64,000 bases of DNA from Sphingobacterium corticibacter (lineage in GTDB: Bacteria > Bacteroidota > Bacteroidia > Sphingobacteriales > Sphingobacteriaceae), in NCBI RefSeq assembly GCF_003076635.1, contig NZ_QDKG01000004.1, positions 62,001 to 126,000 on the forward strand, read 5' to 3'. The notes under the pieces were generated by a model. That model had not been told where the DNA came from, searched no databases, and was given only the letters and a program-made list of their open reading frames with translations. A program made the translations under genes and the position numbers. Shown here piece after piece: positions 53,629 to 61,938 of the stretch (its first letter is position 1; every line of letters begins with the position of its first letter).

Positions 53629-54333
53629 ATGAAATACAAACGGATCCTACTAAAACTAAGTGGAGAAGCTTTGATGGGAGAGCAAAGCTACGGTATTGAT
53701 ATCAATCGTGTCCAACAATACGCCAAAGACATTCAGGAAATTCACAGCATGGGATTGGAAGTCGCTATCGTGATCGGTGGTGGCAACATTCACCGCGGAC
53801 TAAGCGCGGAAAAAGCTGGAATGGATCGTGTACAGGCAGACTATATGGGCATGCTTGCCACAGTAATCAACAGTATGGCTTTGCAAGATGCGCTGGAGAA
53901 AAACGGTATGAAAACCCGTTTGCTGACGGCCATCAAAATGGAGCAAATCTGCGAACCATTCATTCGTAGACGTGCCGTACGTCACCTCGAAAAAGGGCGT
54001 GTTGTGATCTTCGGAGCAGGAACCGGAAACCCTTATTTCACGACTGATACTGCAGCTTCCCTACGTGCCATTGAGATCAATGCCGATGCGGTACTCAAGG
54101 GAACACGTGTGGACGGCATTTACACTGCCGATCCAGAGAAAGATCCTAATGCACAGAAATTCGAACAAATCTCCTTTACAGAGGTTTATGAGAAAGGATT
54201 GAATGTGATGGATATGACGGCATTCACCCTGTGCCAAGAAAACAACCTTCCCATCGTTGTTTTTGACATGAACAAAGCAGGAAACCTTAAAAAATTGGCT
54301 GAAGGCGAAGACATCGGCACCATAGTTAGTTAA
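53629..54333 (+). CDS. pyrH: UMP kinase
   Basis: From ATG 53629 the 234-residue protein is a full-length bacterial UMP kinase of the amino-acid kinase fold. Motifs are [15 protein letters not shown], the [10 protein letters not shown] loop, [34 protein letters not shown] and [13 protein letters not shown]. It phosphorylates UMP to UDP. It is followed after 16 nt by frr, a conserved gene pair. Confidence 0.97.
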   Translation: MKYKRILLKLSGEALMGEQSYGIDINRVQQYAKDIQEIHSMGLEVAIVIGGGNIHRGLSAEKAGMDRVQADYMGMLATVINSMALQDALEKNGMKTRLLTAIKMEQICEPFIRRRAVRHLEKGRVVIFGAGTGNPYFTTDTAASLRAIEINADAVLKGTRVDGIYTADPEKDPNAQKFEQISFTEVYEKGLNVMDMTAFTLCQENNLPIVVFDMNKAGNLKKLAEGEDIGTIVS

Positions 54334-54349
54334 TAAAGATTATCAAGAT

Positions 54350-54913
54350 ATGAATGAGTTAATTTCTTTCGAATTAGACGATTGCAAAGACAGCATGAAT
54401 AAATCGGTAGCACATACCGAAAATGAGTTGACAAAAATCCGTGCAGGCAAAGCCTCTCCAGGTATGTTAGATGGTGTTTTCGTGGATTATTATGGTGCTG
54501 CTACACCGTTAGCGCAGGTAAGTAATGTCAACACGCCTGATGCTCGTACGATTGTCGTTCAGCCATGGGAAAAGTCTTTAATTGGTGCTATCGAGAAAGC
54601 TATCATCGATGCTAATCTAGGCTTGAATCCACAGAATGATGGTATCGTGATTCGCTTAGCTGTACCAGCTCTTACCGAAGAAAGAAGACGAGATTTAGTC
54701 AAAAAAGTAAAAGAAGAAGCAGAACGTGGTCGCGTGTCAATCCGTAATATTCGTAAAGATGCCAACGAGTCAATCAAAAAATTGAAAAATGACGGCGTTT
54801 CAGAAGACGAGATCAAAACAGGTGAAGCCGAAGTACAGAAGCTAACCGACAGCTATATCGTTAAAGTAGATCAATTGGCTGATCTGAAAGAGAAAGATGT
54901 GATGACGGTATAA
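54350..54913 (+). CDS. frr: Ribosome recycling factor
   Basis: The 187-residue protein, full length for RRF, splits post-termination ribosomes with EF-G. The N-terminal helix HTENELTKIRAGKASPGMLD, the domain II strand ATPLAQVSNV and the LTEERRRDLVKKVKEEAERG helix are the family pattern. It is co-transcribed with pyrH and followed by a 21-bp terminator stem. Confidence 0.97.
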   Translation: MNELISFELDDCKDSMNKSVAHTENELTKIRAGKASPGMLDGVFVDYYGAATPLAQVSNVNTPDARTIVVQPWEKSLIGAIEKAIIDANLGLNPQNDGIVIRLAVPALTEERRRDLVKKVKEEAERGRVSIRNIRKDANESIKKLKNDGVSEDEIKTGEAEVQKLTDSYIVKVDQLADLKEKDVMTV

Positions 54914-54928
54914 AAACCGCTCTATCAA

Positions 54929-54976
54929 AAAAATAAGAAAGGATTTCTAGTTTATAGAAATCCTTTCTTATTTTTG
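54929..54976 (+). terminator. Terminator of pyrH-frr
   Basis: Two perfect 21-nt arms (54929-54949 and 54955-54975) with loop GTTTA; the right arm ends in TATTTTT. Confidence 0.85.
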
Positions 54977-55014
54977 GTATAACCACAACAATAAACCCAA
55001 CACAAACACATACC

Positions 55015-56019
55015 ATGAAATCTATCAATCGCAGAAACTTCTTACGTCACTCTGGTCTTGGCTTAGCGGCCGCAGCGTTGGCTCCGCACTGGTTATCCTG
55101 TAGCTCCACAGAGGACGTTACCGGTTCGCCATTCAAAAATATTGGGATTCAATTATTCACACTACGTGATCTATTGGATAAAGATGCCAAAGATACCTTA
55201 GAAAATGTAGCAAAGGTGGGCTACAAACACGTCGAAACTTTTGGTGTCAATACGGGCAATAGTAGCTTTTGGGGAATTCCGGTAGCAGATTTAGTCAATA
55301 TCCTGAAAGATAATAACCTGAAAACCCACAGCGGGCATTATGACCTCAGCAATTACCTGACAAAAGGAAGCACACAACCCGAAGACATCAATAAATACAT
55401 CGAGATTGCACATACACTAGGTCAAGAGTACATTGTTGCTCCTGTTCCTCCGATGAACGATCTCAATAAATTGACCGCGTCTGATTATCAGTTTTTCGCA
55501 GAACAGCTCAATGCTGCGGGTGAATTATCGAAGAAAGCAGGCATCAAGATGGCCTATCATAATCATTTCTGGGAATTTAGACCTTTTGGCAATGGCACCA
55601 AAGGACTAGATATCTTGATTGCCTTCACTGATCCTGAATTGGTGGACTTCGAATTAGATCTTTACTGGGCCGTGAAAGCGGGTGAAAAACCACAAACCTA
55701 TTTTGAAAAGTATCCGAACCGTTTCCCGATGTGGCACGTAAAAGATATGGATCGTAGCTTTAGTGATCCTTTGGTAACTCCAGAAGTAAATCCACGCACG
55801 GGGAAACGGGAGCCAATGGATCTTGGCGAAGTATTCAAACAGATCAAATACGCCGAAGTGGGATCTGGCAGTATTGACTTTGCCAATATCATCCGCTTCG
55901 ATGAGCAATCTGGGTTGAAATATGCTTTTGTAGAACAAGATGAGATCTACATGCCTAACAAATTTGAGAGCATAAAGAAAAGTTACGATTACGTACAACG
56001 CAACTTAGCTAAATCGTAA
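55015..56019 (+). CDS. Tat-exported sugar isomerase/epimerase-like lipoprotein (TIM barrel)
   Basis: The 334-residue protein has a twin-arginine signal, SINRRNFLRHSGLGL, and a lipobox WLSC (Cys29), so it is predicted to be exported folded by Tat and then lipidated. The mature part is an AP-endonuclease-2/xylose-isomerase-like TIM barrel: IGIQLFTLRDLLDKD, KVGYKHVETFG, AYHNHFWEFRP, VDFELDLYWAVKAGE and FPMWHVKDMD, with metal-ligand type Glu, His and Asp residues. The sugar substrate is unknown. tatC is at 37777. Confidence 0.9.
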   Translation: MKSINRRNFLRHSGLGLAAAALAPHWLSCSSTEDVTGSPFKNIGIQLFTLRDLLDKDAKDTLENVAKVGYKHVETFGVNTGNSSFWGIPVADLVNILKDNNLKTHSGHYDLSNYLTKGSTQPEDINKYIEIAHTLGQEYIVAPVPPMNDLNKLTASDYQFFAEQLNAAGELSKKAGIKMAYHNHFWEFRPFGNGTKGLDILIAFTDPELVDFELDLYWAVKAGEKPQTYFEKYPNRFPMWHVKDMDRSFSDPLVTPEVNPRTGKREPMDLGEVFKQIKYAEVGSGSIDFANIIRFDEQSGLKYAFVEQDEIYMPNKFESIKKSYDYVQRNLAKS

Positions 56020-56138
56020 TTCTACTGCCATAATTGCAGTGCTTTCAAAATAAACAAGACAGAAATACTATATTTAGCTTATTCGGAGGATTGGAATATT
56101 TTTTGAGTAAGTTTCAGTAGACATTAAGACGAAAGAAT

Positions 56139-56822
56139 ATGTATTGGATTATTTTTATAGGAATTGCCGTAATCAGCTGGATCGTACAATATCGATTCAA
56201 GAGTAAATTTAAGAAGTACTCGGAAATGCCCCTTACATCGGGTTTATCAGGTGCCGAAGTAGCAGAAAAGATGCTGCGCGACAACGGATTGACGGATGTA
56301 GAAATCATTTCGGTAGAAGGACAATTGACGGATCACTACAACCCGGCCAACAAAACAGTAAACTTGAGCCCAGAAGTATACCACGGTCGTAGCGTGGCTG
56401 CTGCTGCGGTAGCTTCACACGAATGTGGACACGCTGTACAACATGCTACTGCGTACTCTTGGTTACAATTTCGCTCGGCATTAGTACCGATTGTGAGCAT
56501 TGCTTCCCGCATGACTACCTGGGTACTATTGGGAGGTATATTGTTGATGGCATTTTCTGGAAACATTTGGGTATTGGCGATTGGTGTTGGTGCTTTAGCG
56601 CTTACCACATTGTTTAGCTTTGTAACGCTTCCAGTAGAATTTGATGCCTCAAACCGCGCATTAGCTTGGTTAGATGGTGCAAATATCACACACAGCACAG
56701 AAGAGCATGATGGCGCAAAAGACGCTTTGAAATGGGCCGCTATGACTTACGTGGTTGCAGCATTAGCATCATTAGCTACTTTATTGTACTACGCTTACAT
56801 CCTTTTTGGACGTAGAGACTAA
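56139..56822 (+). CDS. YugP-type membrane zinc metallopeptidase
   Basis: The 227-residue protein has an N-terminal membrane helix (YWIIFIGIAVISWIVQY), the zinc motif HECGH in VASHECGHAVQHA, three further hydrophobic segments and a Glu downstream in LPVEFDASNRAL, which fits the third ligand. This is the neutral zinc metallopeptidase family of YugP. Targets are unknown; it may act on membrane proteins. Confidence 0.9.
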   Translation: MYWIIFIGIAVISWIVQYRFKSKFKKYSEMPLTSGLSGAEVAEKMLRDNGLTDVEIISVEGQLTDHYNPANKTVNLSPEVYHGRSVAAAAVASHECGHAVQHATAYSWLQFRSALVPIVSIASRMTTWVLLGGILLMAFSGNIWVLAIGVGALALTTLFSFVTLPVEFDASNRALAWLDGANITHSTEEHDGAKDALKWAAMTYVVAALASLATLLYYAYILFGRRD

Positions 56823-56847
56823 GTATACTAAAGCGTATAAAATTTAT

Positions 56848-56877
56848 AAAGCCGGGGCATTGCTCCGGCTTTTTTTG
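56848..56877 (+). terminator. Terminator after the YugP-type gene
   Basis: An 11-bp GC-rich stem (AAAGCCGG with CCGGCTTT, extended by three inner pairs), loop ATT, then seven T residues. The ffh promoter begins right after it. Confidence 0.85.
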
Positions 56878-56878
56878 T

Positions 56879-56886
56879 TAGATTTG
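56879..56886 (+). promoter_or_regulatory. -7 element of the ffh promoter
   Basis: TAGATTTG, followed by C, 33 nt before the ffh start. A TTG (56860-56862) lies 16 nt upstream, inside the preceding terminator. Confidence 0.55.
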
Positions 56887-56919
56887 CACTACGTATCATA
56901 TTGCGGATAATACAGGATT

Positions 56920-58263
56920 ATGTTTTCAAACTTACAAGACAAATTAGACAGAGCGTTTAAAGTCCTTAAAGGACAAGGTAACATTACGGAAATCAACGTG
57001 GCCGAGACCATGAAGGAGATCCGGAAGGCATTGTTGGATGCCGATGTGAACTACAAAACCGCTAAATCTTTTACCGACGAAGTAAGAACGAAAGCATTAG
57101 GTCAAAATGTATTAACCAGCATCTCCCCTGGTCAGTTGCTCACCAAGATTATGAGCGACGAATTGACCAACCTGATGGGTGGTTCAGTAACGGAATTAGA
57201 GATCACCAAAAATCCAACGGTTATCTTGATCGCTGGATTGAACGGTGCGGGTAAAACTACTTTCTCTGGAAAACTAGCCAACTTTCTACGCGAACAAAAA
57301 GGTAAGAAACCATTGTTGGTAGCGGGTGACGTATACCGTCCGGCAGCGATCGATCAATTAGAAGTATTAGGACAGCAAGTCGGCGTACCTGTTTACGTAG
57401 ACCGTGCATCCGAAGATCCGATTGCCATTGCTGTAGCCGGTGTTGCCGAAGCAAAACGCAATGGTAATAATGTCGTGATTATCGATACGGCTGGTCGTTT
57501 GGCGATTGACGAGGCCTTAATGGTCGAGATCACGGCCGTTAAAGAAGCGACACAACCACACGAAATTTTGTTCGTAGTTGATTCCATGACCGGACAAGAT
57601 GCCGTAAATACCGCAAAAGCGTTCAACGATCGTTTGGATTTCACCGGTGTCGTCTTAACCAAATTAGATGGTGATACACGTGGTGGTGCAGCGTTATCGA
57701 TTAAATCTGTCGTCAACAAGCCGATCAAATTTATCGGTACAGGCGAGAAGATGGAAGCGCTAGATGTATTCCACCCCGATCGTATGGCTTCCCGTATCTT
57801 GGGTATGGGTGACGTGGTTTCCTTAGTAGAACGTGCACAACAGCAATTTGACGAAAAAGAAGCTGCTGAACTTCAGAAAAAAATTCGCAAGAATAAATTC
57901 GATTTCAACGATTTCAAATCCCAGATCCAACAGATCAAAAAAATGGGTAATATGAAAGACCTGATGGGCATGATCCCGGGTGTTGGAAAAGCTATAAAAG
58001 ACATTGAAATCGAGGACGACGCTTTCAAACCTATCGAAGCGATCATCGATTCAATGACACCATACGAACGTCAGAATCCAGACGTTATTGATCAGAAAAG
58101 ACGCGTACGAATCGCCAAAGGTTCGGGCACGAATATCGACGAGGTCAATAAGCTAATGAAGCAATTTGGTGATATGCGTAAGGTGATGAAACAAATGTCT
58201 AATCCAGGAATGATGGCTAAGATGATGCGCAATATACCAAAATCTCCAGGCAAACCTTTCTAA
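56920..58263 (+). CDS. ffh: Signal recognition particle protein Ffh
   Basis: The 447-residue protein has the N, G and M domains of SRP54. The GTPase motifs are GLNGAGKTT (P-loop near residue 110), VAGDVYRPAA, VIIDTAGR and TKLDGDTRGGAAL. The M domain is Met-rich (IKKMGNMKDLMGMIPGVG and MKQMSNPGMMAKMM) and binds the SRP RNA found at 23479. It delivers nascent membrane proteins to FtsY, which is not in the window. Confidence 0.97.
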   Translation: MFSNLQDKLDRAFKVLKGQGNITEINVAETMKEIRKALLDADVNYKTAKSFTDEVRTKALGQNVLTSISPGQLLTKIMSDELTNLMGGSVTELEITKNPTVILIAGLNGAGKTTFSGKLANFLREQKGKKPLLVAGDVYRPAAIDQLEVLGQQVGVPVYVDRASEDPIAIAVAGVAEAKRNGNNVVIIDTAGRLAIDEALMVEITAVKEATQPHEILFVVDSMTGQDAVNTAKAFNDRLDFTGVVLTKLDGDTRGGAALSIKSVVNKPIKFIGTGEKMEALDVFHPDRMASRILGMGDVVSLVERAQQQFDEKEAAELQKKIRKNKFDFNDFKSQIQQIKKMGNMKDLMGMIPGVGKAIKDIEIEDDAFKPIEAIIDSMTPYERQNPDVIDQKRRVRIAKGSGTNIDEVNKLMKQFGDMRKVMKQMSNPGMMAKMMRNIPKSPGKPF

Positions 58264-58290
58264 GAAAACGGGATACATTTCTTTTTTTTC

Positions 58291-58318
58291 TTGGACAAGT
58301 ACATTTTCCTTAACTTTG
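58291..58318 (+). promoter_or_regulatory. Promoter of nuoAB-purKE
   Basis: TTG (58291-58293), a 17-nt spacer and TAACTTTG (58311-58318). The -7 box ends 4 nt before ATG 58323, so the mRNA should be leaderless or have a leader of a few bases at most. Confidence 0.7.
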
Positions 58319-58322
58319 TAGT

Positions 58323-58910
58323 ATGGATGACCCCGCACAGTTATCAGAATATGGAAAAATACTATCTCTTGCGATAGTAGGCCTTATTTTGGTGTGTGGT
58401 ACCATCTTCACAGCGAAGCTGATCTCTCCGAAGAAACCTAATCCAATCAAGCAAAGTACGTACGAATGTGGTGAAGAAGCACTCGGCACTTCTTGGGTTC
58501 AATTCAATCCAAGATTCTATGTCGTCGCCTTAGTTTTCTTACTTTTCGATGTCGAGCTGATCTTTATCTTTCCGTGGGCAACCGTTTTTGGCAATGCCGA
58601 ATTTATTGCTTGGGACGGACGATGGGGATGGTTTACTTTGATTGAAATGGCGATCTTTATCGGTATTTTGGTCGTCGGATTGGTGTACGTTTGGAAAAAT
58701 GGAGATCTTAATTGGATCAAACCGAAGACACAGATTCCGCGCGTGGATGTGCCTATTCCGGCATCAGCTTACGATTCCATTAACCAAAAAACATACGCTG
58801 TACGCAGCTATCAGCAAACTACTGCAGAGCAGATCGAACCGGCGAAGATCGAGAAAGCGGCTTCCGCTAAGCCTGGTTTTACACCTCGTTTCAAAAAAGC
58901 TAAAGATTAA
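58323..58910 (+). CDS. nuoA: NADH-quinone oxidoreductase subunit A, with C-terminal extension
   Basis: The 195-residue protein has the three membrane helices of NuoA (complex I, ND3-type). The conserved loop [20 protein letters not shown] carries the functional Cys, followed by [18 protein letters not shown]. The core ends about residue 138; the last 57 residues are an extra soluble tail rich in Ala, Pro and Lys ([19 protein letters not shown]) that ordinary NuoA lacks. nuoB starts 6 nt after its stop. The remaining subunits are not adjacent. Confidence 0.94.
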   Translation: MDDPAQLSEYGKILSLAIVGLILVCGTIFTAKLISPKKPNPIKQSTYECGEEALGTSWVQFNPRFYVVALVFLLFDVELIFIFPWATVFGNAEFIAWDGRWGWFTLIEMAIFIGILVVGLVYVWKNGDLNWIKPKTQIPRVDVPIPASAYDSINQKTYAVRSYQQTTAEQIEPAKIEKAASAKPGFTPRFKKAKD

Positions 58911-58915
58911 CAAGT

Positions 58916-59422
58916 ATGGAGCAAGCAGGACAACAAGGCGGCGTGATGATCGCCAAGATGGACGACCTATTAAATTGGGCTCGACTTTCTTCCCTTTGGC
59001 CACTTAGCTTCGGAATCGCCTGTTGTGCGATCGAAATGATGGGTGCTATGGCAGCAAACTACGATTTGGATCGTTTAGGAGTGTTTCCGCGGCCTTCGCC
59101 ACGACAGTCGGATGTGATGATTATCGCTGGCACCGTGACATTCAAAATGGCTGACCGGATCAAAAAATTATACGAGCAAATGCCCGAGCCGCGGTACGTG
59201 ATCTCAATGGGCTCTTGCTCCAATTGCGGCGGACCCTACTGGCAACATGGTTATCATGTGGTGAAAGGTGTGGACAAAATCATTCCAGTCGATGTGTATG
59301 TACAAGGTTGTCCACCAAGGCCGGAAGCACTCATTGGCGCATTTTTAGAATTACAGAAAATAATAGAAAAAGAAAATCTGCTGAAGGAAAATATCTTCCC
59401 GCAAGCAGTAGCAAACACATAA
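58916..59422 (+). CDS. nuoB: NADH-quinone oxidoreductase subunit B
   Basis: The 168-residue protein carries the N2 iron-sulfur cluster: Cys-Cys in [11 protein letters not shown], Cys in [13 protein letters not shown] and Cys in [11 protein letters not shown]. The part [10 protein letters not shown] and [18 protein letters not shown] are the family pattern. It is the quinone-site neighbour in the peripheral arm of complex I. After its stop, with one base between, comes purK and not nuoC. Confidence 0.96.
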   Translation: MEQAGQQGGVMIAKMDDLLNWARLSSLWPLSFGIACCAIEMMGAMAANYDLDRLGVFPRPSPRQSDVMIIAGTVTFKMADRIKKLYEQMPEPRYVISMGSCSNCGGPYWQHGYHVVKGVDKIIPVDVYVQGCPPRPEALIGAFLELQKIIEKENLLKENIFPQAVANT

Positions 59423-59423
59423 T

Positions 59424-60566
59424 ATGGGAAAAGATTTTTATGGGGACTTACGTTTGGGTATTCTGGGCGGTGGCCAATTAGGCCGCATGCTTATCCAAGA
59501 CGCGATTAATTACAACGTGAGTATTCACGTGTTGGATCCCGACCAGAATGCCCCTTGCAAACGACTCTGCAATCACTTCGAAGTAGGTTCATTATCAGAC
59601 TTCGACACGGTGTACAACTTTGGTAAAGGCCTTGATATGATCACTATCGAGATCGAAAAAGTCAATGTAGATGCCTTAGAAAAATTAGAAGACGAAGGCG
59701 TCTTAGTGTATCCACAATCACGCGTGATTCGCTTGATTCAGGACAAAGGATTGCAGAAACAATTCTTCAAACAAAACGATATCCCTACCGCACCATTCCA
59801 ATTTGTATCGGCCAATGAAGGCTTGCAACAAATCGACTGGTCATTCCCCTACATCCAAAAACTCCGCAAAGACGGTTACGACGGTAAAGGGGTTAAGAAA
59901 ATAAATAGCGCTGCCGATCACAAAACCGCTTTCTCCGAACCTTCTATCATTGAAAAAATGGTAGATTTCGAAAAGGAAATCGGCATTATTGTCGCGCGCA
60001 ATGACCATGGCGATGTGAGCACATTTCCGATGGTAGAGATGGAATTCAATCCACAAGCCAACCTAGTAGAATTTCTGATCTCTCCTTCTACCTATTCCGA
60101 AGAGATACAAGCGGAGGCCGAAGAGATCGCAAAAAAGATTGCCAACGATTTGCAAATAGTCGGCTTGCTAGCAGTAGAAATGTTTTTGACGAAGACAGGC
60201 GAGATCCTAGTCAACGAATTGGCTCCGAGACCACACAACAGTGGCCATCAAACCATTGAAGGCAATGTTACTTCTCAATTCAATCAACATTTGCGTGCGA
60301 TTTTCAATTTGCCGTTAGGCAATACAGACAATCTTCAACATGCCGTCATGATCAATGTATTAGGCGAAGATGGCTACGAAGGTTTGGCAAAATATGAAGG
60401 CGTAGAAGATATTCTTGCTATAGAGGGCGTATACGTGCATCTTTATGGAAAGAAAATAACCAAACCATTTCGCAAGATGGGCCACGTCTGCATCGTAAAC
60501 GAAGATCGCGAAACAGCTATCGCAAATGCCCGTAAAGTCCAATCAATCTTAAAAGTAATAGCATAA
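59424..60566 (+). CDS. purK: 5-(carboxyamino)imidazole ribonucleotide synthase
   Basis: The 380-residue ATP-grasp enzyme makes N5-CAIR from AIR, bicarbonate and ATP. The N-terminal LGILGGGQLGRMLIQDAINY, the FPYIQKLRKDGYDGKGVKK loop, VDFEKEIGIIVARNDHGD and the catalytic motif VNELAPRPHNSGHQTIE are diagnostic. Its stop overlaps the purE start by one base. Upstream it follows nuoB after one base, so it is probably read from the nuoA promoter. Confidence 0.97.
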   Translation: MGKDFYGDLRLGILGGGQLGRMLIQDAINYNVSIHVLDPDQNAPCKRLCNHFEVGSLSDFDTVYNFGKGLDMITIEIEKVNVDALEKLEDEGVLVYPQSRVIRLIQDKGLQKQFFKQNDIPTAPFQFVSANEGLQQIDWSFPYIQKLRKDGYDGKGVKKINSAADHKTAFSEPSIIEKMVDFEKEIGIIVARNDHGDVSTFPMVEMEFNPQANLVEFLISPSTYSEEIQAEAEEIAKKIANDLQIVGLLAVEMFLTKTGEILVNELAPRPHNSGHQTIEGNVTSQFNQHLRAIFNLPLGNTDNLQHAVMINVLGEDGYEGLAKYEGVEDILAIEGVYVHLYGKKITKPFRKMGHVCIVNEDRETAIANARKVQSILKVIA

Positions 60567-61072
60567 TGAGTACAAATAATCCGCTAATTGGGATCATCAT
60601 GGGGAGCAAATCTGATCTTCCGGTGATGCAAGATGCGATCAACGTATTGAAACATTTAAATGTCCCTTTTGAAGTATCCGTAGTATCTGCTCATCGTACG
60701 CCACAGCGTATGTTTGATTATGCGAATGCTGCCGCAGAACGCGGCCTGAAAGTCATTATTGCTGGAGCTGGCGGTGCGGCGCACTTGCCTGGCATGGTCG
60801 CTTCGATTACGCACTTACCTGTTATTGGTGTTCCGGTAAAATCTTCGAACTCGATTGACGGGTGGGATTCTATCTTATCCATTTTACAAATGCCGAATGG
60901 CATACCTGTGGCTACAGTGGCGCTGAATGCCGCAAAAAATGCAGGAATTCTGGCGGCGCAAATGGTGGCTATTGCCGATCCAAATGTGGCAGAGAAACTG
61001 ATCGCTTTTAAAGCAGATCTAAAAGAGAAGGTAGAAGAATCGGCAGCAGAAGTAGAAAACACCAACTTCTAA
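60566..61072 (+). CDS. purE: 5-(carboxyamino)imidazole ribonucleotide mutase
   Basis: The 168-residue protein is class I PurE, turning N5-CAIR into CAIR. It has MGSKSDLPVMQDA, SAHRTPQRMFDYA and the GAGGAAHLPGMVAS loop. It starts within the purK stop codon (TAATG), as expected for translationally coupled genes of consecutive steps. Confidence 0.97.
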   Translation: MSTNNPLIGIIMGSKSDLPVMQDAINVLKHLNVPFEVSVVSAHRTPQRMFDYANAAAERGLKVIIAGAGGAAHLPGMVASITHLPVIGVPVKSSNSIDGWDSILSILQMPNGIPVATVALNAAKNAGILAAQMVAIADPNVAEKLIAFKADLKEKVEESAAEVENTNF

Positions 61073-61100
61073 ACCGGGAGTCATACAACCAAAAAAAAAT

Positions 61101-61144
61101 AAACGGGATAGTAAAGCCTAAATAGGCTATATACTATCCCGTTT
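61101..61144 (-). terminator. Terminator of the ECF sigma gene, including its stop codon
   Basis: A 13-bp outer stem (61101-61113 with 61132-61144) with an inner AGCCTA/TAGGCT stem. On the minus strand it is followed by a long T-run. The stop codon of the sigma gene (61134-61136) lies in one arm. Confidence 0.75.
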
Positions 61145-61724
61145 GCAATATCATCTGATGATCTTCGATCATCTTGCGCAGGTTGCTCAAGGCATACCGC
61201 ATCCGGCCTAATGCCGTATTGATACTCACCTCGGTTACATCCGCAATATCCTTGAAGCTCATATCACAAAAGTGACGCATGATCAATACTTCCTTTTGAT
61301 CGTCAGGCAGTAGCTGAATCAATTTCTTAAGATCTAGATCACGTTGATCTTTGACCAACTTAGATTCGGCGTTGTCATCCGAAAATTGAAGTACCTCAAA
61401 AATATCAAATCCATCATTATTCACCACTGATGGTGCTCGCTTCTCCTTCCGGAAATGATCGATGACCATATTATGGGCAATACGCATTACCCACGGCAAA
61501 AACTTACCTTCATCATTATAACGACCCGCCTGAAGCGTGTTAATTACTTTAATAAAAGTTTCTTGGAAAATATCTTCCGCCAAAAAATCATCTTTGACCT
61601 GAAGGTAGATCGACGTATAAATCTTTGATTTATGTCGTTCTAAAAGAACCTGAAGGGCTCTTTCATCACCCGAAACGTACGCTTGGATCAACTCTTGATC
61701 ACTCAATTTTTTTAGTATTTTCAT
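61134..61724 (-). CDS. ECF-type RNA polymerase sigma factor
   Basis: The 196-residue protein has sigma region 2 (FLAEDIFQETFIKVINTL and WVMRIAHNMVIDHFRKEKR) and region 4 (LLPDDQKEVLIMRHFCDMSFKDIADVTEVSINTALGR-type helix-turn-helix), without regions 1 and 3, as in ECF sigma factors. No anti-sigma gene lies beside it, which suggests the type that is regulated by level or by itself. The start has an AGGAG sequence 8 nt upstream, unusual for the window. The regulon is unknown. Confidence 0.92.
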   Translation of the reverse strand: MKILKKLSDQELIQAYVSGDERALQVLLERHKSKIYTSIYLQVKDDFLAEDIFQETFIKVINTLQAGRYNDEGKFLPWVMRIAHNMVIDHFRKEKRAPSVVNNDGFDIFEVLQFSDDNAESKLVKDQRDLDLKKLIQLLPDDQKEVLIMRHFCDMSFKDIADVTEVSINTALGRMRYALSNLRKMIEDHQMILQTG

Positions 61725-61880
61725 AATGGTCTCCTAAGTACTAAGAGTTATATGTCCTTTTTTGCGTAGTCTTGTTTCGATAGGCGAAGTCCGTATTAGT
61801 GTTTATCAAATTGAATCAAAATATCTGACTATTCAAACATTTTGTTGTTCTTTTTAACGTTTATTCACAAAGCATTGCTA

Positions 61881-61916
61881 CAAAAATAGCTCCACTTTTT
61901 TCAAAGTGGAGCTATT
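61881..61916 (-). terminator. Terminator of glyA
   Basis: A 14-bp stem (61885-61898 with 61903-61916), loop of four T, followed on the minus strand by TTTTTG. It lies 23 nt after the glyA stop. Confidence 0.8.
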
Positions 61917-61938
61917 CATATCATCTATTTTGATGTAT

